From Bacteroidales bacterium UBA5342 (lineage in GTDB: Bacteria > Bacteroidota > Bacteroidia > Bacteroidales > UBA5342): 18,427 nucleotides of DNA. The notes beneath the pieces are model-generated. The model was not told the DNA's origin. It did no database searches and was given only the letters and a program-made list of their open reading frames with translations. Numbering within the stretch: the first letter of the stretch is position 1; every line of letters begins with the position of its first letter. The stretch spans positions 1-18,427 of the forward strand of contig DHQI01000004.1 in the NCBI GenBank assembly GCA_002408065.1. The letters are read 5' to 3'. Shown one piece after another: positions 1 through 6,825 of the stretch. The translations under genes and the position numbers were made by a program.

Positions 1-31
1 TTCAATGGTTCAATGGTTCAATGATTCAATG
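1..31. repeat. 8-bp tandem repeat TTCAATGR, left end
   Basis: Four units lie in register: TTCAATGG, TTCAATGG, TTCAATGA and a final TTCAATG. The same unit in the same orientation forms a longer array at the right end of the window (18374-18427), and a single degenerate copy lies between nuoE and nuoF (17812-17823). The array may extend to the left of the window. It is noncoding, about 230 bp upstream of the tsaC start. Function unknown. Confidence 0.85.
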
Positions 32-45
32 TGCTGTTATAGTGT

Positions 46-77
46 CATAATCTTCTTTTTACAATAATAAGATTATG
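46..77. other. AT-rich inverted repeat upstream of tsaC
   Basis: CATAATCTT (46-54) and AAGATTATG (69-77) form a perfect 9-bp inverted repeat around a 14-nt AT-rich spacer. There is no T-run after the right arm, so a terminator is unlikely. It could be the tail of an upstream gene's transcript structure or a regulator site. Apart from this and the repeat array, positions 1-220 show no convincing gene. Confidence 0.3.
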
Positions 78-220
78 GGAAATAGACTTAAGGGATAATA
101 TGAAACAGGAGTATGATATGTTTTTCGTTAAAAACAATTCCTTTAGCAAGGCTTTCATTTGTGATTATTGTTTTCTGCTTGAAATTTGACTTTTCTTATT
201 CTTACCTTAATAATCTTGTG

Positions 221-228
221 TATCTTTG
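221..228 (+). promoter_or_regulatory. Putative Bacteroidota -7 box for tsaC
   Basis: TATCTTTG matches the Bacteroidota -7 consensus TAnnTTTG exactly, 33 nt upstream of the chosen ATG at 261. No good TTG -33 box lies at the usual 19-21 nt spacing. If this is the promoter, the transcript starts near 235. That supports the ATG at 261 over a more upstream TTG start. Confidence 0.35.
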
Positions 229-260
229 GTGGTATTTACCATATAATAAAGATAGCAACA

Positions 261-821
261 ATGCATGAAGCTATAAAAAAAGCCTTGGAAGTACTTAGAA
301 ATGGAGGTGTTATTCTTTATCCAACAGATACGGTGTGGGGGATAGGCTGCGATGCTACTAACGACGAAGCTGTAAAGCGCGTAAGGCAAATAAAACAACG
401 TAACGATGATAAGAGCTTGATAGTGATGTTGGATAGTTTGGCTAAGTTGGACCGTTATGTGGTGGATGCCCCGGACTTGGCTTATGATCTTATTGAAATG
501 TCGGAGAAACCTTTGACCATCATTTACGAGCAGTCAAAAGGCCTTTCGTCTTATGTCTCTTTAAATGATAAGTCGGTAGGTATTCGTATTACGAACGAAG
601 CTTTTAGTCAACGCTTATTGGAACAGTTTAAGCGCCCGGTAGTGAGTACATCAGCTAATAAGTGTGGGGAAACTACACCTTTGTGTTTTGGTGAGATAAC
701 TCAAGAGATTAAAGCTGCAGTTGATTATGTGGTAGAATTTCGTCAGGATGACAAGCGTGCTACCCCGTCAAGTATCATTATGCTAAGCAATAATGGTACC
801 GTGAAAGTTTTACGCGGATAA
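261..821 (+). CDS. tsaC: L-threonylcarbamoyladenylate synthase (YrdC/TsaC type)
   Basis: 186 aa. The family condenses threonine, bicarbonate and ATP to threonylcarbamoyl-AMP, the first step of t6A37 formation on tRNAs that read ANN codons. It is a cytoplasmic enzyme. Seen in the sequence: the YrdC signature YPTDTVWGIGCDA at residues 20-32, the basic KQRNDDKSL segment at 45-53, and STSAN at 129-133 near the nucleotide pocket. The length fits the short single-domain TsaC form without the Sua5 C-terminal domain. The open frame extends upstream to a TTG at 186, adding a hydrophobic stretch foreign to this family. I therefore start at ATG 261, after a good -7 box at 221-228. It stands alone; the next gene begins 98 nt downstream in the same direction. 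Confidence 0.93.
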   Translation: MHEAIKKALEVLRNGGVILYPTDTVWGIGCDATNDEAVKRVRQIKQRNDDKSLIVMLDSLAKLDRYVVDAPDLAYDLIEMSEKPLTIIYEQSKGLSSYVSLNDKSVGIRITNEAFSQRLLEQFKRPVVSTSANKCGETTPLCFGEITQEIKAAVDYVVEFRQDDKRATPSSIIMLSNNGTVKVLRG

Positions 822-919
822 TCATAAAATAATATATACCGTACAAAAAAAAATTATAGTGTAATAGAATTAGATTACTATTGCGCTAGGCGCATCACTA
901 ACCAAGAAGCCCAAGAGAT

Positions 920-2326
920 ATGGAGAGGAAAAAACAGAGAAAAAAGTATATGATGGCAGATTTTTTTATGTCGTTGTTGGCCTGGAGCTTATTTTATTTT
1001 TATCGTCGCTATTTTGTCGATGCAGTAGTATATGATACGGTACCTTCGCCTTTTTCTGAATGGAAATTTTATACCGAATTGGTGGTTATTCCGGTTTTCT
1101 GGATTTTTATTTTTTATATCTCCGGTTTCTACGAGGGGATGTTGCACCGTTCACGAATTTCAGAATTTTTTCAAACCTTTATCTCCGTCATAGGAGGGTC
1201 ACTCATCATCTTTTTTACCGTAGTACTCAATGATGCCGTACATACCTATAAGCATTATTATTTAATTCTTATGGTTCTGACAGCCTTAGAATTCTTGGCG
1301 GTTTATCTTATGCGTTTACGTATCTCTAACCGCTATCATTTGGATCTTTCGAGCGGTGTTGTAGGTTTTAAAACATTGATAATAGGTGATGTGGCTCAAG
1401 GGGTTGTAGAAGCTGCCGGTTTGCCACGCCATATGGGAAACCGTTTTATGGGGGTAGTGATGCGTGATAAACGTATTAAGGGGCAGATAGTTAATGGTTT
1501 TACTTGTTTTGGTAGTTATGACGAACTGGATGAGGTATTGTTAAAATATAAGATAGAAGAGGTGGTAATAGGCTTGAAAAATGCTGATATAGGGGAGATA
1601 CAAAAAATCTTGAATGTCCTCTATCGTCGTAATATTTATATCAAAGTCATCCCCGATGTGTACGAAAAACTCATAGGTAGTGCTAAGTTACAGCCCGTTT
1701 ATGGTTGTAATATGATGGAGATTTCACACGAGCTGATGTCTTCTTTCCAGATGCGCCTTAAGCGCCTTATGGATGTGAGCATTGCCTCGGTGGTCTTGGT
1801 ATTATTGATTCCTGTTTTTATTTATATCACTATACGTATAATGATGGATTCCAAAGGTTCACCTATCTATAAACAAGAACGTATAGGTAAAAATGGCAAA
1901 CCTTTTATAATGTATAAGTTTCGCTCTATGGTGGTCTCTGCCGAACAAGAAAAACCTCTGTTGGCAAAGCCCGAAGATGAGCGTATCACTAAATATGGCC
2001 GTTATATGCGCAAGTACCGCATCGATGAGTTGCCACAATTCTGGAATGTGCTCAAAGGCGATATGGCCATCGTAGGGCCACGTCCTGAGCGTCAGTTTTT
2101 TATCGACCGTATGGTGGCCTCGGAGCCCGACTATTTTTTCCTTCAAAAGATTCGTCCGGGCATTACTTCACTGGGAATGGTTAAATTTGGCTATGCCGAT
2201 ACGGTAGAAAAAATGCTGAAACGATTCAAGTACGACCTTATCTATGTAGAGAATATGTCCTTGATGCTCGATTTTAAAGTGTTGTACTATACTTTTTTTG
2301 TTATTCTTACAGGAAAAGGAGTGTAG
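920..2326 (+). CDS. Polyprenyl-phosphate sugar-1-phosphate transferase (WcaJ/WbaP-like)
   Basis: 468 aa inner-membrane protein. The family moves a sugar-1-phosphate from a nucleotide sugar onto undecaprenyl phosphate, the first step of exopolysaccharide, capsule or O-antigen repeat assembly. Seen: hydrophobic helices at about 13-28, 52-70, 84-104 and 113-132; a Rossmann-like CoA-binding_3 region at about 150-260; a further membrane helix at 285-306; and the catalytic C-terminal bacterial sugar-transferase domain. The domain carries KQERIGKNGKPFIMYKFRSM (318-337), RIDELPQFWNVLKGDM (367-382), VGPRPE (385-390) and RPGIT (412-416). It ends in the hydrophobic FKVLYYTFFVILTGKGV typical of the family. 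The length is normal. No other polysaccharide gene is nearby, so the sugar cannot be told; glucose-1-phosphate or galactose-1-phosphate is usual. A small inverted repeat (TGCGC-TAG-GCGCA, 882-894) lies 26 nt before the start. Confidence 0.93.
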   Translation: MERKKQRKKYMMADFFMSLLAWSLFYFYRRYFVDAVVYDTVPSPFSEWKFYTELVVIPVFWIFIFYISGFYEGMLHRSRISEFFQTFISVIGGSLIIFFTVVLNDAVHTYKHYYLILMVLTALEFLAVYLMRLRISNRYHLDLSSGVVGFKTLIIGDVAQGVVEAAGLPRHMGNRFMGVVMRDKRIKGQIVNGFTCFGSYDELDEVLLKYKIEEVVIGLKNADIGEIQKILNVLYRRNIYIKVIPDVYEKLIGSAKLQPVYGCNMMEISHELMSSFQMRLKRLMDVSIASVVLVLLIPVFIYITIRIMMDSKGSPIYKQERIGKNGKPFIMYKFRSMVVSAEQEKPLLAKPEDERITKYGRYMRKYRIDELPQFWNVLKGDMAIVGPRPERQFFIDRMVASEPDYFFLQKIRPGITSLGMVKFGYADTVEKMLKRFKYDLIYVENMSLMLDFKVLYYTFFVILTGKGV

Positions 2327-2446
2327 GCTATTTTAGTTTTGGAGGATTAGGCGCTGAATCGGGTAGGGGGGCAAATTTTTATTGTTATGCTATGGTTGTG
2401 CAATTTGTCAGTGTTCTTTATAATTTAATTGATCAAAATAACTTTT

Positions 2447-2728
2447 ATGAAAACGATAAATGCAAAGAAAATACTGGCAGAGCGCTATGGCAAAGAAGGC
2501 TCAGTAAGTAGGGAGAGATTCCGTGAAGAAGCATTCTCTTATAATTTTGGAGAAATCATAAAAAATCGTCGAAAAGAACTTAATATGAGTCAGGAAGAAT
2601 TGGCTGATGCAGTCGGAAAAAAACGTCCCTACATATCACGTATTGAATATGGAGAAGATGTAAGAGTTTCCAACCTCTTATTGGTCGCAAATGCTTTAGA
2701 TTTATCAGTGCAATTAACGCCTAGGTAG
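2447..2728 (+). CDS. XRE-family helix-turn-helix protein, HigA-antitoxin-like
   Basis: 93 aa. A Cro/C1-type HTH occupies about residues 36-90, with IIKNRRKELNMSQEELADAV followed by KKRPYISRIEYGED and ALDLSV. The N-terminal leader (MKTINAKKILAERYGKEGSV) resembles Bacteroidota HigA-like antitoxins that normally follow a RelE/HigB toxin gene. Such proteins repress their own operon and neutralise the toxin. Here the 120 nt upstream hold no toxin ORF, and the ORFs downstream do not look like RelE, so it may be an orphan antitoxin or a solitary regulator. A TTG at 2429 would add six residues; ATG 2447 restores the usual family N terminus. The regulator assignment is firm; the antitoxin role is inference. 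Confidence 0.85.
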   Translation: MKTINAKKILAERYGKEGSVSRERFREEAFSYNFGEIIKNRRKELNMSQEELADAVGKKRPYISRIEYGEDVRVSNLLLVANALDLSVQLTPR

Positions 2729-2772
2729 AAGGGTGAAAAAATACCATAGTTAGCCTCCATTGTTGAGTAATT

Positions 2773-2958
2773 ATGGAAAGTGGAACCAAAAGAGATCTTA
2801 TCAAGTATGAGGGGAATTGGAAGACGTTTGTGTCGTTTTATTGTGAAAGATCTTCTATACCTTATTATTTAGGAATTAGACTTTTTGATATGGATGGGAG
2901 TGATATAAAGTGGTATGATTTAGCTATGAAAGTTGGTTTGTCGCATAAATATATTTAA
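2773..2958 (+). CDS. Small hypothetical protein
   Basis: 61 aa, not recognised. It is soluble-looking, rich in Tyr, Asp and Lys, with one Cys and no signal peptide or membrane segment. It begins with ATG 44 nt after the regulator gene and ends 16 nt before the next ORF, in the same direction, so it could belong to that transcript. It might be the remnant of a longer gene, since the stop follows a run of AT-rich codons. Nothing shows that it is translated beyond an open frame with a good start and tight spacing. Confidence 0.45.
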   Translation: MESGTKRDLIKYEGNWKTFVSFYCERSSIPYYLGIRLFDMDGSDIKWYDLAMKVGLSHKYI

Positions 2959-2974
2959 TATATAAAGCTTCGAG

Positions 2975-3571
2975 ATGTTGAATCAATTAATTGTTGTTGT
3001 ATATTATTTAATCAAAAAGCTTTTGCCTATTGCATTAGTGTTATCGCTACTGTTGTTGATTTTGGGACTATGGCTCAATAACAAAACAAACAAGGACTAT
3101 CAGGCACATTGGGATAGCATTGCGGTGGGTGATAGTCTCTTTTTTAAAGAATCGTATAGGAGTGGTATTGACTTTTACCGTAAGGGCTACCGTGAATTGA
3201 ATCATTATGAACAAGAAGCCATTAACTTTGCCCGTGAGGATACGTTGGAGTTTATCAAGCATCAGACTATCAGTAAAAAATATTTTTATACCCGGCTTAC
3301 CTCTTTTGTGGGGTTTTGCATGGCTAAAGATAGTAGTATAAGCCGTGCAGGAGAGCTAAGCGACCACCGTTGGATACAGCTACAGGTGAGTGAGGATATT
3401 AAGAGCTTGCCGCAACCCGAAGTCGTTGGTGGAATGGTGCAGCGAGACCTTGATGGAATGACTTGGACTGATGAAGTGCTCGATAGCTATGGTGCTAGTC
3501 GTCAGTCTAAAGCCCTTTATGTGCCTTACGATTATGTGACTGCTGTTAATCAGGATAAAAATTATCAGTAA
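2975..3571 (+). CDS. Hypothetical single-pass membrane-anchored protein
   Basis: 198 aa, family not recognised. The N terminus holds one strong hydrophobic segment (about residues 15-34, LLPIALVLSLLLLILGLWL) preceded by KK. The rest is hydrophilic with mixed charge, so it is best read as a signal-anchored protein with a soluble domain of about 160 residues. Its TAA stop is immediately followed by the ATG of the next gene (TAAATG), implying co-translation of the two. Both partners are unknowns and may work as a pair. Confidence 0.7.
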   Translation: MLNQLIVVVYYLIKKLLPIALVLSLLLLILGLWLNNKTNKDYQAHWDSIAVGDSLFFKESYRSGIDFYRKGYRELNHYEQEAINFAREDTLEFIKHQTISKKYFYTRLTSFVGFCMAKDSSISRAGELSDHRWIQLQVSEDIKSLPQPEVVGGMVQRDLDGMTWTDEVLDSYGASRQSKALYVPYDYVTAVNQDKNYQ

Positions 3572-4333
3572 ATGGGATGGGATGTTAGTACACGCGGCAC
3601 GCATCAGCTTGATGTTTCTGGTTTAGAGGTTTTAGCGCAGGATTTATCGCAGCGCTTACAGGCTAATGTGGTCTATGGTGTATTTGACAAGTTTTATTTT
3701 GATTGGGATGGCTTTTGGCGTGAGCCCAGTTATGAGTATTGGATTTTTGGTCGTGTTGAGTTTTCTGGAGCCAAAAAAACGCTAATGTTATGCGATGAGT
3801 TTTATGCTTATCATATAGTTTATAGCAAATACGGTGAATTGGCTTATGAATTGCCGGTTTTTCGGGATTATGATAGACAACAATTAAAAGATAGCATTGG
3901 AAGTGTTTGTTATGAATTGAGAGATAAGGATAGTGGAGAGGATTATGCTACTATTTACAATGATGTATTCGACGACTGGTACGATCATTATGGCCCTCGC
4001 TGGTTTTGTTTCTGCGCTTGCTTTACTAGTCAGCAATACGGTGGACTATACGAATGGGATGAGGTTTATAACACTTCAATGTATGAGTTTCGAAAAAATG
4101 TCCGGGACTTTTACAAAAAAATTGGTGGGACTGAGGTGTACTACTTAGCTGACCAAGGTCGTTTGCAGCATTTGGCTTGTGAATACTATAATATGGACGA
4201 TTTGAGGAGAGAGATTAAAGAGTATATGGAAGAGGGTTTGCTTAATGTTTCATCTTTTATGAAGAAGAAAGAATTATTGTCCTCTGATGAAGGGGTTTTA
4301 GGGTTTTTCGATGATTTTGATGATTTAATATAA
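3572..4333 (+). CDS. Hypothetical acidic, aromatic-rich protein
   Basis: 253 aa, family not recognised. It has no signal peptide or membrane segment, so it is probably cytoplasmic. It is strikingly rich in Tyr, Trp, Phe and Asp (for example DKFYFDWDGFWREPSYEYW at about 39-57) and has a Cys-rich patch RWFCFCACF near residue 150. It ends in an acidic tail, GFFDDFDDLI. It starts directly on the stop of the upstream membrane protein and ends directly on the start of arfB (TAAATG at both junctions). The acidic, aromatic composition recalls immunity or decoy-type proteins, but that is only a composition argument. No catalytic motif was found. Confidence 0.72.
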   Translation: MGWDVSTRGTHQLDVSGLEVLAQDLSQRLQANVVYGVFDKFYFDWDGFWREPSYEYWIFGRVEFSGAKKTLMLCDEFYAYHIVYSKYGELAYELPVFRDYDRQQLKDSIGSVCYELRDKDSGEDYATIYNDVFDDWYDHYGPRWFCFCACFTSQQYGGLYEWDEVYNTSMYEFRKNVRDFYKKIGGTEVYYLADQGRLQHLACEYYNMDDLRREIKEYMEEGLLNVSSFMKKKELLSSDEGVLGFFDDFDDLI

Positions 4334-4741
4334 ATGATGCTATACACCAACGAATTAAATAATGAATTTTGTTTTAAAACGGCGCGCAGCAGCGGGCCCG
4401 GAGGGCAGAATCCCAATAAGGTGGAGAGTAAGGTGGAGCTAAGTTGGCGGGTGGCTGACTCTTTGGTGTTGAGTGAGGACGAGAAGGCTCTTGTTTTGGG
4501 AAAATTGAGAAAGCGCATCAATAAAGATGGTGAGTTGATGTTGAGTTCGCAGACCGAGCGTAGTCAGCTTCGGAACAAAGAAATAGTAATCGGGCGCTTT
4601 TATGTTTTACTAAATGCCGCACTGAAAGTACGAAAGAAGCGCAAAGCAACCAGGCCTACCAAAGCCTCCGTACAAAAACGCATTGATCAAAAAAAGAAAG
4701 CCTCTGAAACAAAAAAGTTGCGAAAAAGACCCGATTATTAG
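4334..4741 (+). CDS. arfB: Peptidyl-tRNA hydrolase ArfB (RF-1 domain ribosome rescue factor)
   Basis: 135 aa. The family enters the empty A site of ribosomes stalled on truncated mRNA and hydrolyses the peptidyl-tRNA. Seen: the GGQ catalytic motif within ARSSGPGGQNPNKVESKVEL (residues 17-36), then the rest of the RF-1 domain to about 100. A strongly basic tail follows (about 98-133, VRKKRKATRPTK and later KKKASETKKLRKR), which in ArfB fills the mRNA entry channel. Length matches ArfB and excludes RF1/RF2, which are about 360 aa with codon-recognition domains. It starts on the stop of the preceding gene (TAAATG; a second ATG follows at 4337), so it is probably co-translated with two genes of unknown function. 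A shared terminator follows at 4802-4828. Confidence 0.93.
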   Translation: MMLYTNELNNEFCFKTARSSGPGGQNPNKVESKVELSWRVADSLVLSEDEKALVLGKLRKRINKDGELMLSSQTERSQLRNKEIVIGRFYVLLNAALKVRKKRKATRPTKASVQKRIDQKKKASETKKLRKRPDY

Positions 4742-4801
4742 TGTTTTGTAGTGTTTTTTCTTCTAAGTTACGGAATGAAAAAACAGAGGCGTGAAAACAA
4801 A

Positions 4802-4828
4802 AAAAGCACCCCGACTGGGAGTGCTTTT
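4802..4828. terminator. Bidirectional intrinsic terminator, arfB / DUF5606
   Basis: AAAAGCAC (4802-4809) pairs with GTGCTTTT (4821-4828). CCC (4810-4812) pairs with GGG (4817-4819) around a GACT loop, leaving one bulged A at 4820. A-runs on one flank and T-runs on the other serve both strands. It lies between the convergent arfB (ends 4741) and DUF5606 gene (ends 4853). Confidence 0.85.
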
Positions 4829-4852
4829 CGTATTTGTTTGTGTGTTGCTTTT

Positions 4853-5302
4853 TTATTCAGCGTCTTCCTTTATCTCTTTTTCGGCTTCAGTCGCTTCGTC
4901 AAAATTAAGTAAGCCTTTTTCCAATAGTTGGTTATACCAGCGGATTACTTTTTTGATATCTGAGGGATAGACACGCTCTTTGTCGAATTCAGGGAACACA
5001 TCTTCAAAATATTCGTTCAGTTCGTTGTTAGAATCTTTGGGAGAGACAGAAGCTTTCGCCTTGTTTTCCATTTTATACATGGTTTTGAATATCTCTTCAA
5101 GTGGTTTTTCCTCCTCTTCGCCGTATATAGCTACATCAGCCAGTGATATAACCTGATTGGTGGCTGTGGCTACATTGCGTTTTCCATCGCTTAAAGACTC
5201 TACTATTAGTCGTGTACCACCTTGTGAGATGGATTTGAAAAGCCCGGGTTTACCTGAAATAGACAGGATGCCCGCCAGTATTGATTCTCTATTTTCTTCC
5301 AT
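4853..5302 (-). CDS. DUF5606 family protein
   Basis: 149 aa cytoplasmic protein. The N-terminal domain has the DUF5606 pattern: LAGILSISGKPGLFKSISQ at about 9-27, IVESLSDGKRNVA at about 32-44 and ISLADVAIYGEEEEKPL. The C-terminal part carries DVFPEFDKERVYPSDIKKVIRWYNQLLEKGLLNF, typical of the same Bacteroidota protein. Function is not established. A GTG at 5323 would add seven residues, but it lies in a perfect -7 promoter box (5323-5330), so ATG 5302 is the better start. It is probably a single-gene transcript ending at the terminator shared with arfB. Confidence 0.88.
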   Translation of the reverse strand: MEENRESILAGILSISGKPGLFKSISQGGTRLIVESLSDGKRNVATATNQVISLADVAIYGEEEEKPLEEIFKTMYKMENKAKASVSPKDSNNELNEYFEDVFPEFDKERVYPSDIKKVIRWYNQLLEKGLLNFDEATEAEKEIKEDAE

Positions 5303-5322
5303 AGTTATCGTTAAATTTTGCA

Positions 5323-5330
5323 CAAAAATA
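5323..5330 (-). promoter_or_regulatory. Putative -7 box for the DUF5606 gene
   Basis: On the minus strand the sequence reads TATTTTTG, an exact TAnnTTTG match, 20 nt before the chosen ATG. A transcript start near 5316 leaves a short leader. The -33 region (around GTTT, about 20 nt upstream) is only a weak match. Confidence 0.45.
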
Positions 5331-5450
5331 ATCAGTGCGTCGGAATAATAAAACTTTGGCTGTAATTTGTTAGAAATTCAAGCAAAGAAACGCTAAAATT
5401 GAGATCAAGATTAAGGTGTTCTGAACTGAAATATTGAATCCATATTTTCT

Positions 5451-5498
5451 TAACCTCAACCTCAACCTTAACCTCAACCTCAACCTCAACCTTAACCC
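5451..5498. repeat. 6-bp tandem repeat YAACCT, eight units
   Basis: Eight hexamers in register: TAACCT, CAACCT x2, TAACCT, CAACCT x3, TAACCC. On the minus (tag) strand this reads GGTTGA with GGTTAA variants. It contains the last codon and stop of tag (stop at 5492-5494). A degraded four-unit version overlaps the nuoF stop at 16005-16028. Confidence 0.9.
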
Positions 5499-6064
5499 GC
5501 TAACTCTTTATAGCGATAGCAATCGGTGGTATGATCGTTCACCATGCCGATGGCCTGCATAAAAGCATAACAGATGGTAGGACCAATGAACTTGAATCCG
5601 CGTTTTTTTAGTGCTTTACTCATTTGGCGCGAAAGATCTGTTTCGGCAGGTATCTCCTGTAAGTTGGCATAGTTATTAGTCATAGGCTTTCCATCAGGAA
5701 CAAAGCCCCAGATGTATTGACTAAAAGAGCCGTATTCTTTCTGAACCTCCAGAAAAGCTTGAGCGTTAGAAATAAAAGCATTAATTTTAAGTTTGTTGCG
5801 TATGATACCGGCGTTTTGTAGCAGCTCGTCTACTTTTGATTGATTATAGCAGGCGATCTTACGTGCATCGAAATGGTCAAATGCCTGACGGTAAGCTTCA
5901 CGTTTTTTCAAAATGGTGATCCAGCTAAGGCCGGCTTGTGCTCCTTCCAAACATAGAAATTCAAATAAGCGATCATCATCATACAGTGGTGTTCCCCATT
6001 CCTTATCGTGATATGCGCGTTCTATTTCGGAGCCCAGGCACCATTGGCAGCGTTTTTTTTCCAT
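5492..6064 (-). CDS. tag: DNA-3-methyladenine glycosylase I
   Basis: 190 aa. The enzyme removes 3-methyladenine from alkylated DNA to start base-excision repair. Seen: zinc ligands Cys6 and His19 at the N terminus (RCQWC, then AYHDKEWG) and His178 and Cys182 at the C terminus (VNDHTTDCY). Also seen are the catalytic region CLEGAQAGLSW (38-48, Glu40 matching E. coli Glu38), ILKKREAYR, and LKKRGFKFIGPTICYAFMQA near 150-170. Length matches E. coli Tag. The open frame runs 21 residues further upstream into a tandem-repeat region; ATG 6062-6064 gives the conserved M-x(4)-C start. It is divergent from the DUF4268 gene and probably monocistronic. Its stop codon lies inside a hexamer repeat tract. 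Confidence 0.95.
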   Translation of the reverse strand: MEKKRCQWCLGSEIERAYHDKEWGTPLYDDDRLFEFLCLEGAQAGLSWITILKKREAYRQAFDHFDARKIACYNQSKVDELLQNAGIIRNKLKINAFISNAQAFLEVQKEYGSFSQYIWGFVPDGKPMTNNYANLQEIPAETDLSRQMSKALKKRGFKFIGPTICYAFMQAIGMVNDHTTDCYRYKELAG

Positions 6065-6100
6065 AGTTCTTTGACATATTTTTTTTTGACGTGAAAAAAT

Positions 6101-6228
6101 CATTCTATCATTTATGCATTTTATCATTTATGCATTTTATCATTCATGCATTCTATCATTCATGTATTCTATCATTCATGTATTCTATCATTCATGCATT
6201 CTATCATTCAAGCATTATCTTATTCACG
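6101..6228. repeat. 16-bp tandem repeat, eight units, between divergent genes
   Basis: Eight consecutive 16-mers of consensus CATTCTATCATTCATG. Units 1-6 differ only by C/T transitions, unit 7 has one further change (CAAG end), and unit 8 (6213-6228) is degenerate. It fills most of the spacer between tag (starts 6064, minus) and the DUF4268 gene (starts 6265, plus). Sixteen is not a multiple of three, so copies fall in all frames and the tract is not a coding repeat. The C/T-only variation suggests young duplications. Confidence 0.92.
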
Positions 6229-6239
6229 CATTGAAATAT

Positions 6240-6247
6240 TACTTTTG
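6240..6247 (+). promoter_or_regulatory. Putative -7 box for the DUF4268 gene
   Basis: TACTTTTG is an exact TAnnTTTG match, 17 nt before ATG 6265. The -33 position (about 6215-6220) falls inside the last, degenerate 16-bp repeat unit. Repeat decay or copy change could therefore affect promoter strength. No clear TTG is visible there. Confidence 0.45.
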
Positions 6248-6264
6248 TCAAAAATAGAACAAAT

Positions 6265-6717
6265 ATGTACACGAAGGAAGAGGCCAAACAGTTACGCTTA
6301 GATTTTTGGGAAGGCTTTGGCGATTATTCCAAGACCTTGGATTATCTGAAAACCAATAAAGGACGATGGATATTGTATTATACAGGCACTAAGCATCTGG
6401 AGCTTAAGTTTGATGTAGAACGTCACCGGATAATTGTTGCATTAGAACTAAATCACAAAGACGAAAATGTTCGTTTTGACCTCTACACTAAGCTGGAAAA
6501 ATACAAAGTGATTATAGAAGATGAATTTGCTGCCCCGTTGATATGGGATTATGTATACACCACGGCTTCAGGCAATGAAGTGTGTCGCATTTATACTCAG
6601 GGCGATGGTTTCGATTTTCACCGTCGTGATGACTGGCCCGGTATCTATGCTTTTATGGCCGGGAATATGATAAGAATGGAAAAAGCTTTCCTTGAAGTGA
6701 AGGAATTACTGGAGTAG
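6265..6717 (+). CDS. DUF4268 domain protein
   Basis: 150 aa, cytoplasmic. The start MYTKEEAKQLRLDFWEGFGDYS, LEKYKVIIEDEF in the middle and the end MAGNMIRMEKAFLEVKELLE follow the DUF4268 pattern common in Bacteroidota. Full domain length is present. In other proteins this domain can follow nuclease-like regions, but here it stands alone, as is common. Biochemical role unknown. It is divergent from tag across the 16-bp repeat array and convergent with the DUF481-like gene. The 108-nt spacer after it holds no clear terminator. Confidence 0.85.
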   Translation: MYTKEEAKQLRLDFWEGFGDYSKTLDYLKTNKGRWILYYTGTKHLELKFDVERHRIIVALELNHKDENVRFDLYTKLEKYKVIIEDEFAAPLIWDYVYTTASGNEVCRIYTQGDGFDFHRRDDWPGIYAFMAGNMIRMEKAFLEVKELLE

Positions 6718-6825
6718 ATAGTGCCCGATGCCTGGTAAGTCAGTCAGAAAACTGCTTGTCTGTGTCGAAATGGGGGGAACCGTTCGTTATTTCTCGCCGT
6801 TAAACCCCATGCCGAACGTGATTAT

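Noticed and set aside
186..260. N-terminal hydrophobic extension of tsaC from a TTG start
   Set aside because: It adds a membrane-like segment not seen in the family and would overlap the -7 box at 221-228. ATG 261 gives the normal protein.
6065..6127. 21-residue N-terminal extension of Tag encoded partly by the 16-bp repeat
   Set aside because: The conserved Tag N terminus begins at the ATG ending at 6064, and the extension is repeat-derived.
6101..6228. CRISPR array
   Set aside because: The 16-bp units are contiguous with no spacers, so it is a tandem repeat.
6770..6810. Possible terminator between the convergent DUF4268 and DUF481-like genes (ATGGGG and CCCCAT arms)
   Set aside because: The stem is short and interrupted, the loop is long and no T-run follows.
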